From positions 5,353 to 10,555 of the forward strand of contig DDYO01000139.1 of assembly GCA_002348045.1 (NCBI GenBank): DNA of 5,203 nt, written 5' to 3'. The notes beneath the pieces were generated by a model that was not told the DNA's origin, ran no database searches, and saw only the letters and a list, made by a program, of their open reading frames with translations. Within the stretch, counting starts at the first letter, position 1. The number at the start of each line of letters is the position of its first letter. The translations under genes and the position numbers were made by a program. Origin of the DNA: Anaerolineales bacterium UBA2232. Lineage in GTDB: Bacteria; Chloroflexota; Anaerolineae; UBA2200. Positions 1-5,203 of the stretch are shown here, piece by piece.

Positions 1-1061
1 TTTCCGGATCGGCAGCCCAATCCAAGATCCAAACCTATCCTGGAGACGCCGACTACTTTGAGCGAGTGAATATCATTGCTCCCACTCGCGAGGATGCTGG
101 CCGCATCCTGAGCCGCCTCATGCGCGACAAGGCCTTGAGTACCGCCCACGGTGATACCCATCAGCTCATCGAAGTCAAATTCGGCTCCTATCCCTATGAC
201 GTTTTGACCAAGGGAGGCACCATCAAGGCGGGTTCACCCATCTCCTGGACCGCAGAGCAGATCGCTGCCGGCAAGTTGGAGGTGCAGCGCACCGATGGAA
301 CCGCCGATGCCATCTTGTGGGATCAGGCCGCCATGGACCCAGGGTGGTGCAAGCTGGATTGGGTGGTGGCCGACCTGGTTCACGGCACCCTTGCCAACGC
401 CAGCAACATGCTGGACGTGACTTGGGAGGCGCCCGACGGGAGCATTACCCCATTGGACGGCTACTTGGACCCCTACTTCCAGGAGGTCTACCTGGACGCG
501 GAGTCGGTGCCCATCTTCTCCAAGTTGGCACGCCACGTGTCCGGCGATGCGCTTGACCATTATGTGCAGCAGCTGGAGGGCGAGGTCCGCAAGTACCTAA
601 CCAAGAGCGTGAACTATGGCAAAGCCGCCAAACGCATGTACAACATCTTCCGCCTTACGGGGCGGTACTATGAAGCAGCTTTTCTGCGCGAGCTCTTTGA
701 TGAGCCAACCACCGTCCTGTACCAGGTGTGGTCCCTCATTCGTACTGTGGATGACACTGCCAAACCCGGTGCAAGCATCTCCATGGAAAACGTGGTGAAC
801 CAGCTGGATCAACTCATTCTGTCTGTCGTCGATGCCCTGGAGGGGGAGAAGGAAACCGAGATTGTACGGTACCTTCTGCGCCTGCGGCAAGCACTGGGTC
901 GCCAGCGAGGTGGTGAGGAGCTCATACCTGAGGCGGAGGCCGCCCGCGATGAAGTGATCAACATCGTTAACAACTTTTTCTATGACAAGTTGACGGGCAT
1001 GCCAACGATCAAGGCATACATGGATACCGTGGTGGGTAACGACATGGCAGGGGAAAGCTGA
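1..1061 (+). CDS. Nucleotidyltransferase-like protein, 5'-truncated by window edge
   Basis: The visible part is 352 codons, read from base 3 to the TGA at 1059-1061. A GTG at 66 is the first possible start, but it has no Shine-Dalgarno site and the frame is open upstream to the window edge, so the gene begins outside. The first residues read S-G-S, then eleven residues, then D-A-D-Y-F-E-R-V-N (D15 and D17 from base 3). This fits the GS-x(9-13)-DhD metal-binding pattern of the NTase superfamily. A third carboxylate could be E57 (in I-E-V) or D119 (in K-L-D-W). Around residues 200-235 lies a helical stretch rich in K/R and aromatics (KAAKRMYNIFRLTGRYYEAA), which resembles the helical domain that follows many NTase cores. 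The C-terminal third is also predicted helical. No signal peptide or TM helix is seen, so the visible part looks cytoplasmic. It is followed after 3 nt by the HAD gene, implying an operon. The coding call is firm; the NTase assignment is inference from a short motif, and the transferred group and acceptor are unknown. Confidence 0.85.
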   Translation, partial: SGSAAQSKIQTYPGDADYFERVNIIAPTREDAGRILSRLMRDKALSTAHGDTHQLIEVKFGSYPYDVLTKGGTIKAGSPISWTAEQIAAGKLEVQRTDGTADAILWDQAAMDPGWCKLDWVVADLVHGTLANASNMLDVTWEAPDGSITPLDGYLDPYFQEVYLDAESVPIFSKLARHVSGDALDHYVQQLEGEVRKYLTKSVNYGKAAKRMYNIFRLTGRYYEAAFLRELFDEPTTVLYQVWSLIRTVDDTAKPGASISMENVVNQLDQLILSVVDALEGEKETEIVRYLLRLRQALGRQRGGEELIPEAEAARDEVINIVNNFFYDKLTGMPTIKAYMDTVVGNDMAGES

Positions 1062-1064
1062 ACC

Positions 1065-1772
1065 GTGGCCGAGCTGTCTGACGCGAACACACTCCTGTTT
1101 GACTGCTTTGGCACCATCTTGGACCTGGGTGGCAGTCTGGTCGGACCAATCGCCGAGTTCCTCGAGGACCGGCCCTGTGAATGCTCTGCCGAACAGCTGT
1201 GGGCACAGTGGCGTGCGCGCCAACGAATCGAGCAGTACCAGGACACGCTCCTGATGACCGGGCATTCGGGCTACTTGACCACCTCCCGGCGCGCCCTGCT
1301 CTATGTCCTGCGCGTGCACAGGATCGATCATGATCCCAAGAGCGTGGAGCACCTGATGGAAGCCTGGTGGTCCTTGACCGTTTTCCCTGACGTGCCCGCC
1401 AACCTGCCCCGACTCAAGCAGCGCTTTCGCCTCGTACTGCTCTCCAATGGTGAGAGGTACTACCTGGACCACCTTGCCCGGGAGAGGATTCGCTTCGTTT
1501 TCGATGACGTTGTCTCAGTTGACAGCGTGGGCGCCTTCAAACCTGCGCCGGTGGTGTACCGACACGCCGCGCGCGTTCTTTCCGCCGAGCCCCACCAGCT
1601 GGCAATGGTGTCAGCCAATTCGTTCGATCTCATGGGCGCCCGGGCCTGCGGCCTTTGGGGCTTGTGGGTCAGGCGCTATGACCTTCCGTTTGAGGAAACG
1701 CCCTATCAGCCCAGCCTGGTAGTGGGCGATTTCGACGAACTCACCATCAGACTAGGCTGTTCCCGCGTATAA
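1065..1772 (+). CDS. HAD-superfamily hydrolase, (S)-2-haloacid dehalogenase (type II)-like
   Basis: A 235-residue protein, close to the usual 220-240 of L-2-haloacid dehalogenases, which hydrolyse 2-haloacids through an aspartyl-ester intermediate (family knowledge). Motif I is LLFDCFGTILD with nucleophile D13 and T17. R50 in WRARQ lies where the family substrate-binding Arg sits. Motif II is LLSNGE with S127. Motif III is K159 in FKPAPVVY, with Y165. Motif IV is S183-A-N185-S-F-D188. These match, by eye, the T14, R41, S118, K151, Y157, S175, N177 and D180 set of L-DEX. The residue two after the nucleophile is Phe rather than Asp, as in dehalogenases and unlike HAD phosphatases. The region between motifs I and II (about 25-100) would be the helical cap. 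No signal peptide is seen, so it is cytoplasmic. The start is GTG, 3 nt after the upstream stop, with AGGGGAAAG at 1049-1057 as a modest SD; translational coupling is likely. The natural substrate may not be halogenated, since many proteins of this type are annotated by motif only. Confidence 0.85.
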   Translation: MAELSDANTLLFDCFGTILDLGGSLVGPIAEFLEDRPCECSAEQLWAQWRARQRIEQYQDTLLMTGHSGYLTTSRRALLYVLRVHRIDHDPKSVEHLMEAWWSLTVFPDVPANLPRLKQRFRLVLLSNGERYYLDHLARERIRFVFDDVVSVDSVGAFKPAPVVYRHAARVLSAEPHQLAMVSANSFDLMGARACGLWGLWVRRYDLPFEETPYQPSLVVGDFDELTIRLGCSRV

Positions 1773-1774
1773 CC

Positions 1775-1792
1775 GAGCCATCAGGCAGGCTC
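1775..1792 (+). terminator. Weak stem-loop just after the HAD gene
   Basis: GAGCC (1775-1779) pairs with GGCTC (1788-1792) across an 8-nt loop, beginning 3 nt after the TAA stop. There is no T-run behind it, so it is a poor intrinsic terminator. It could be a 3'-end processing or stabilising hairpin, or chance. Confidence 0.2.
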
Positions 1793-1810
1793 CTCACGCA
1801 AGGTGCCCTT

Positions 1811-1827
1811 GCCGTTGCTATGACGGC
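1811..1827 (+). repeat. Small inverted repeat in the intergenic leader
   Basis: GCCGT (1811-1815) and ACGGC (1823-1827) are separated by 7 nt and can form a 5-bp hairpin. It lies between the HAD stop and the larger structured element in front of the nucleotidase. In GC-rich DNA a stem this size can occur by chance. Confidence 0.25.
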
Positions 1828-1848
1828 GGCGCTGGGTACTTGATTGTG

Positions 1849-1903
1849 CCCTCAGCATCCAGTTGCAGTCCACCAGGGCTGCCCACTGAGGGATCCACCC
1901 TCA
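1849..1903 (+). promoter_or_regulatory. Structured leader with two mutually exclusive hairpins ahead of the nucleotidase
   Basis: Three pairing blocks share one sequence: CCCTCAG (1849-1855), its exact complement CTGAGGG (1886-1892), and a second CCCTCA (1898-1903). The first pair closes a large stem-loop that encloses an internal hairpin, GCAGTCC (1865-1871) with GGGCTGC (1876-1882), a 7-bp stem with one G-U pair and an ACCA loop. Alternatively, TGAGGG (1887-1892) can pair with the downstream CCCTCA across the 5-nt loop ATCCA. Both cannot form at once, because they use the same TGAGGG. The downstream hairpin ends 9 nt before the SD of the nucleotidase (1913-1920), so switching could affect ribosome access. 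No T-run follows, which argues against classic transcription attenuation. I recognise no known riboswitch class. The pairing is seen directly; the regulatory role is inference. Confidence 0.4.
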
Positions 1904-1912
1904 ACACTGATC

Positions 1913-1920
1913 GGAGAGAA
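1913..1920 (+). promoter_or_regulatory. Ribosome binding site that fixes the nucleotidase start at 1925
   Basis: GGAGAGAA lies with its GGAG core 8 nt before the ATG at 1925. The frame stays open upstream to a TTG at 1844, but that start has no SD, and the extra 27 residues would precede the first beta-strand of the phosphoesterase domain and overlap the structured leader. Confidence 0.85.
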
Positions 1921-1924
1921 AGCC

Positions 1925-3394
1925 ATGAATCGCAAGAAGCTGACAATACTGCACTCGAATGACATGCACGGCGACTTTGTGGCTGAGGCACAGGGAGCTG
2001 AAGGCCACCTCATCGGTGGCCTCTCTCTGCTCTCTGGTTACCTCAACCAGACCCGCAGCACTGAGCCCAACGTGCTCTACGTGATTGCCGGTGATATGGT
2101 GCAGGGATCCTTGATCGACAGCGAATTCAAGGGAATTTCCACCATCGAGCTCATGAACTACCTGGCTCCAGACGTCGTCACCCTCGGCAATCATGAATTG
2201 GACTATGGGTTGCCGCACCTCCTGTTCTTGGAGCGAGTGGCCAACTTCCCCATCGTCAATGCCAATCTCTACATTAGAAAGTACCACAAGCGACTGATGC
2301 AACCGTATGCCGTGCTAAACATCGACGGCCTGGACATTATGTTCATTGGGATAATCACCGAGGCGGTGTTGCAGGCCCTCAAGAGCGATCAGCAGATTGC
2401 CAGCTTTATCTCCCTGGAGGATGCAAGTGCCGAAGTAGGTCGAATCTGCAATGCCTACAAAGACGAGGACATCGATTTGACGGTGTTGTTGACTCACATC
2501 GGTTTTGATTCCGACAAGCAGCTGGCAGCCCTGCTGAATCCCGAGTGGGGAGTGGACCTCATCATCGGCGGTCACTCCCACACGGTATTGGAGCAGCCCG
2601 TCGAGATCAATGGCGTGCTCATCGTCCAGGCTGGAGTGGGCACCGACCAGGTGGGCCGCTTTGATCTGGTGGTGGACGACGATACCAACTCGATAGTGGA
2701 GTGGCGCTGGCAATTGCTCCCGGTAGACAGCAGAATCGCGCAACCAGATCCCGAACTGCAGACCTTTGTCGACTCTTATGCCAGCATCGTGGACCGCAAG
2801 TACAGTGCCCTGCTCTGCCGCCTGGACCGCAAGCTGACCCATCCGCAACGCACTGTGGAGACAGAGCTGGGCAACCTGCTCGCCGACATATTTGCCCAGC
2901 GAGCCGACGTAGATGTGATGCTGTTGGGAAGTGGAGCCATCCGCCAGAAGGAGTTGGGGCCCGTCGTCACCCTGGGAAGCCTGCGCACCGTCTTTCCTTA
3001 TGAAGATGCTCTGCACAAGCTAACGATCACTGGCGAGCAGCTAACGCGCATCTTTCGGCACATTATGAGGCCAGATAATCGAACCGGTGAAGGCGAGTGT
3101 TTCCAAGTCAGTAGCGGGGTAAGGGCCGTGTATGATGACAATGCCAGAGAGCTGGAGAGCCTGAGCATTGGCGGCAACCCAGTCGTCCCAGAAGACTTGT
3201 ATACCATCGGCCTCCAGGGTTTTCACTACCGAAACTCATCTGCCAACGTGGGACTAACCGCTGATGAACTGATTCGTGCCCGACCAGGGCGCGTGGTCAC
3301 CACATCGAGCCGTGAGGTGCTTGAGGAGTACCTGGGATCGCATCAGCACTTGAATAGCGCCATCGAGGGGCGCTTGGTGTACAAGAACGCCTGA
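1925..3394 (+). CDS. Bifunctional metallophosphatase/5'-nucleotidase, UshA/YunD-like, cytosolic
   Basis: A 489-residue protein of the UshA/CpdB/YunD family, which removes phosphate from nucleotides or related phosphoesters with two metal ions. The N-terminal calcineurin-like phosphoesterase domain (about 5-250) shows all five motifs: D13-x-H15 in SNDMHGD, GD57 in AGDMVQGS, G-N89-H90-E-L-D93, H191 in LLTHIG, and GGH217-S-H219. These supply the metal ligands and the catalytic His-Asp pair. The C-terminal 5'-nucleotidase domain (about 290-489) begins with a TELGNLLAD signature (313-321), then GSGAIR with R340 where the substrate-binding Arg is expected, FPYEDALHKLTITGEQL (357-373), FQVSSGVRAVYD (393-404) and a late FHYRNSSANVG segment that could stack on the base. 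Unlike UshA it has no signal peptide: the first strand (KKLTILHSND) starts at residue 4, so it should act in the cytoplasm, as YunD does. It lies 152 nt after the HAD gene behind a structured leader. The exact substrate cannot be read from the sequence. Confidence 0.93.
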   Translation: MNRKKLTILHSNDMHGDFVAEAQGAEGHLIGGLSLLSGYLNQTRSTEPNVLYVIAGDMVQGSLIDSEFKGISTIELMNYLAPDVVTLGNHELDYGLPHLLFLERVANFPIVNANLYIRKYHKRLMQPYAVLNIDGLDIMFIGIITEAVLQALKSDQQIASFISLEDASAEVGRICNAYKDEDIDLTVLLTHIGFDSDKQLAALLNPEWGVDLIIGGHSHTVLEQPVEINGVLIVQAGVGTDQVGRFDLVVDDDTNSIVEWRWQLLPVDSRIAQPDPELQTFVDSYASIVDRKYSALLCRLDRKLTHPQRTVETELGNLLADIFAQRADVDVMLLGSGAIRQKELGPVVTLGSLRTVFPYEDALHKLTITGEQLTRIFRHIMRPDNRTGEGECFQVSSGVRAVYDDNARELESLSIGGNPVVPEDLYTIGLQGFHYRNSSANVGLTADELIRARPGRVVTTSSREVLEEYLGSHQHLNSAIEGRLVYKNA

Positions 3395-3518
3395 CAGCCA
3401 CCGTCGGCTGGCGCTGCTGTCCGATCCCTGACTGTGAGACGCTGGACCGGTGATGGGATGAGGTCAGGAAACGTCAGTAGCCCGGGTTGAGCGCGCCAGT
3501 ATCGTGGAATGGGCCTTG
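3395..3518. other. Convergent intergenic gap with weak inverted repeats
   Basis: This 124-nt gap separates the nucleotidase stop from the stop of the oppositely oriented membrane-protein gene. CAGCC (3395-3399) and GGCTG (3406-3410) form a 5-bp hairpin with a 6-nt loop directly after the nucleotidase stop. CCTGAC (3427-3432) and GTCAGG (3463-3468) form a wider inverted repeat with a 30-nt spacer. Neither has a T-run on either strand, so no convincing intrinsic terminator is present. No small ORF with an SD is evident. Confidence 0.35.
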
Positions 3519-5042
3519 CTAGGCTGCTCCAACCAGTATCGAGTACGCAAAGGCGAAGGCCAGATAGGCGACGTTGGACGACAACACTACTGCCGCATAG
3601 GCCAAGAGCGCCTTACTGTCCTTGGCCCCGAACCTGCGCCCTCGGAATCGAAGAAACAGAAACACCGCCGCCAGTCCCCACAGGGTGACGAGCACCAGCG
3701 GGACTCCCAATACGATCAGCATGCCGCCACTGAGAATACCCAGCAGCGCCGTCAACCCAAGAGCCGCGGCTGTGCTGAGGGGATACACGAGTGCCCAAAC
3801 CAGGGCATCGCGGTACAGACGCCCATCACGCCAGCGGTAGCGCACGCCCAGAATCCGCTTCATCCAGTAGCGCCACGTAACCACCCAGATTCCGACTGCT
3901 AACAGTGGCGCCAGCAGCCAGGTTATGGCCTGCAGGGTCCGCTGAACCGACTGCCGGCGTAGTGCAGCAGCGGTATCCTCACGCACTCCGGACTGCGGCA
4001 ACACCAGGATGTCCTCACTCGGGTTTGCCTGAGTGTAGGTGAGGCGCACGATGCGCCCCCATGATCCAACCGCCTCGTCGATCGCATACGATGGTTCACT
4101 AGCCCCGGCAATCCTGGGTTGGGATGTTCCCCACCAGCCGTTAGACTCAAATCCAGAGCGGTTCCGCCCAAGCCGCGGAAAACGCAGGTCAAAATCGGTT
4201 CCCTCTTGCGCCACGACATAGACCCTTGTGAGGTCAATGGGGTGCGCCCAGGCCCGCCCGGTGCCCAGGGGATACCAGTATCCAGCACGGCCTTCTGAGT
4301 TCACTAGTTGAGACCGCCAGGACAGGTGAAGTCCTGGCTGTCCCGAAGGTCCCTGATTCCCAGGGGCAGCTGCCGAATCCAGAGGCTGAGTCCGCAGCTT
4401 GACGACAGCGACCGCCTGCCCTCGGAGTTGCTCCAGGGTGAGGATGACCTCTGGCGGCAACCCCGCCGCCTGGATCAGAGCGTCCAAGTCCGTGTCTTCA
4501 TCTAGACCAAAAATGGCGATGTGCGAACTTGGAGTGTCGAACTCTGCTTCAGGAGCGAGCTCGCCGTCGGTGGCACTGCAGCCCACCATCGCCCACACCA
4601 CCCATGCTGGCCAGCTCCAGCCTCCGTTGATGGCCAGGGTCCCTGACGCCAACGCCCAATGGATCGAATTGCGATACCCAATGGCACGCTGGGCCTCACT
4701 CCGAAGGCGCCCGTCCAGATCTTCAGTCATCGCCTGATCGAAAGCTAACGAAGACTCCTCGCGGACCTCAAATCGGTCAGCACGACTTCCCAATGGCACA
4801 AAGAACGTGACTTTGTTTGATTCGCCCGAGGCGTCGTGCAATGAGATGAAAAGGTCCACCGATACGCTGTCCGATTGATCAGTCCGGACAACGGCGATCT
4901 GTTGGCCTTCGCGCAACTGGCTCCATAACTCTGCGTCGCTAGGCACCGGGCCGCCATCAGCAGACGCAGCCCACGGCACGGCCAGTTGTACGGCCATCGT
5001 TAGGACGATGCAGAATCGGACCGCCTTGCCAGTCCCAATCAC
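3519..5042 (-). CDS. Hypothetical membrane-anchored protein: signal peptide, extracytoplasmic domain, four C-terminal TM helices
   Basis: I do not recognise the function. From the GTG at 5042 the product is 507 residues; positions below use that start. Residues 1-28 form a standard signal peptide: K6 and R9, a hydrophobic core (FCIVLTMAVQLAV), then AASA before D29-G-G. The mature start (DGG, then an L-x-x-G-Q-Q-x-A-V-V stretch) recalls DUF2330-type secreted proteins, a weak resemblance only. Residues 29 to about 370 are a beta-rich, probably extracytoplasmic domain containing an odd tryptophan-rich hydrophobic segment at about 140-157 (GGWSWPAWVVWAMVGC). Four TM helices follow at about 373-390, 411-435, 438-464 and 477-505. 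The loop after TM1 (RYWMKRILGVRYRWRDGRLYR) and after TM3 (RFRGRRFGAKDSK) are strongly basic, so by the positive-inside rule they are cytoplasmic and the large domain is outside. A longer frame starting at GTG 5117 exists but lacks an SD and would add 25 residues before the signal peptide. It is transcribed away from, and convergent with, the nucleotidase. Confidence 0.85.
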   Translation of the reverse strand: MIGTGKAVRFCIVLTMAVQLAVPWAASADGGPVPSDAELWSQLREGQQIAVVRTDQSDSVSVDLFISLHDASGESNKVTFFVPLGSRADRFEVREESSLAFDQAMTEDLDGRLRSEAQRAIGYRNSIHWALASGTLAINGGWSWPAWVVWAMVGCSATDGELAPEAEFDTPSSHIAIFGLDEDTDLDALIQAAGLPPEVILTLEQLRGQAVAVVKLRTQPLDSAAAPGNQGPSGQPGLHLSWRSQLVNSEGRAGYWYPLGTGRAWAHPIDLTRVYVVAQEGTDFDLRFPRLGRNRSGFESNGWWGTSQPRIAGASEPSYAIDEAVGSWGRIVRLTYTQANPSEDILVLPQSGVREDTAAALRRQSVQRTLQAITWLLAPLLAVGIWVVTWRYWMKRILGVRYRWRDGRLYRDALVWALVYPLSTAAALGLTALLGILSGGMLIVLGVPLVLVTLWGLAAVFLFLRFRGRRFGAKDSKALLAYAAVVLSSNVAYLAFAFAYSILVGAA

Positions 5043-5046
5043 CCGA

Positions 5047-5053
5047 CACCTCC
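5047..5053 (-). promoter_or_regulatory. Strong Shine-Dalgarno site that fixes the GTG start at 5042
   Basis: On the minus strand GGAGGTG sits with its GGAGG core 6 nt before the GTG at 5042-5040. This start also gives a normal short signal-peptide n-region, so two independent signs agree against the upstream GTG at 5117. Confidence 0.85.
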
Positions 5054-5095
5054 GTTCCGTCGCTGACGTCTGGCACCCGTTCCGAACGCTCGCTC

Positions 5096-5113
5096 CGCTG
5101 CTTTCACGCAGCG
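5096..5113 (-). repeat. Leader hairpin, 6-bp stem with GTGAAA loop
   Basis: On the minus strand CGCTGC and GCAGCG form a perfect 6-bp stem around a GTGAAA loop, within the roughly 95-nt leader between the predicted promoter and the GTG start at 5042. It overlaps the alternative upstream GTG region. It may stabilise the mRNA 5' end or have no role. Confidence 0.35.
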
Positions 5114-5144
5114 TCACGGCGAAGACAGGCGCGTGTAGAACCGG

Positions 5145-5173
5145 ACGCTACCACGCCTGATTGGGATTGTCAA
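5145..5173 (-). promoter_or_regulatory. Sigma70-type promoter for the membrane-protein gene
   Basis: On the minus strand there is a perfect -35 TTGACA (5173-5168), a 17-nt spacer and a -10 TAGCGT (5150-5145), which keeps the T, A and final T of TATAAT. Transcription would start near 5138 and leave a leader of roughly 95 nt before the GTG at 5042. The -10 is only half consensus, so this is a good candidate rather than a certainty. Confidence 0.5.
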
Positions 5174-5203
5174 ATGTATGCTGTGCGGTGTCCAAGACAT
5201 ACT

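Noticed and set aside
66..68. GTG as the true start of the first gene
   Set aside because: There is no SD, and the in-frame upstream codons encode a coherent GS...DAD motif, so the gene continues beyond the left edge.
597..1472. 291-codon open frame on the minus strand
   Set aside because: It spans the junction of the NTase-like and HAD genes antisense to both, has no motif or SD, and its translation is rich in His/Gln/Val as expected of an antisense shadow in GC-rich coding DNA.
1844..1924. N-terminal extension of the nucleotidase from TTG 1844
   Set aside because: There is no SD, it is not an export signal, and the ATG at 1925 has GGAGAGAA at good spacing.
2315..3016. 233-codon open frame on the minus strand
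   Set aside because: It lies entirely antisense to the well-supported nucleotidase and shows no family features.
3395..3410. Intrinsic terminator after the nucleotidase
   Set aside because: The 5-bp stem is real, but no T-run follows; kept only as a note on the intergenic gap.
3504..3902. 132-codon open frame on the plus strand
   Set aside because: It is antisense to the TM region of the membrane-protein gene; its low-complexity hydrophilic product is the complement of codons for hydrophobic residues.
5043..5117. N-terminal extension of the membrane protein from GTG 5117
   Set aside because: There is no SD before it, and the added charged residues would spoil a normal signal peptide, while GTG 5042 has GGAGGTG.
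1..5203. tRNA or rRNA genes, CRISPR arrays, transposase genes or attachment sites
   Set aside because: No cloverleaf, regularly spaced repeats, transposase-like product or long terminal repeats were found by reading both strands.

Overview
The window is GC-rich bacterial DNA with four protein-coding genes and no RNA genes, mobile elements or CRISPR arrays that I can see. GTG starts are used at least twice and Shine-Dalgarno sites are clear. Nothing fixes the taxon. The mix of a cytosolic-type UshA-like nucleotidase, a type II haloacid-dehalogenase-like HAD and an orphan signal-peptide/multi-TM protein would suit an environmental bacterium such as a Chloroflexota lineage, but this is only an impression.

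Layout, left to right. (1) Positions 1-1061, + strand: the 3' part of a gene cut by the window edge. The reading frame is open to base 3, and the first 21 codons, lying before the first possible GTG start, carry a GS-x11-DAD pattern typical of nucleotidyltransferase (NTase) active sites. (2) Positions 1065-1772, + strand: a HAD-superfamily protein starting 3 nt after the previous stop, so almost certainly co-transcribed. It keeps the full residue set of L-2-haloacid dehalogenases and lacks the second Asp of HAD phosphatases. (3) Positions 1773-1924: a 152-nt intergenic leader holding a nested stem-loop and a competing downstream hairpin. (4) Positions 1925-3394, + strand: a two-domain metallophosphatase/5'-nucleotidase without a signal peptide, starting at an ATG with a good SD. 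(5) Positions 3395-3518: a short convergent gap with weak inverted repeats. (6) Positions 3519-5042, - strand: a secreted/membrane-anchored protein of unknown function with an N-terminal signal peptide, a large extracytoplasmic domain and four C-terminal TM helices. Its best start is a GTG at 5042 behind a GGAGGTG site. (7) Positions 5043-5203: its leader and a promoter-like TTGACA-17-TAGCGT.

How they may work together: the three + strand genes encode an NTase-like protein, a HAD hydrolase and a nucleotide phosphohydrolase, which could be a small nucleotide- or phosphoester-handling group. Only the first two are tightly linked. The nucleotidase may have its own expression control through the structured leader. 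The - strand gene is a separate transcription unit. The clearest items for a second look are the mutually exclusive hairpins ahead of the nucleotidase, the truncated NTase-like gene, and the unassigned membrane protein.
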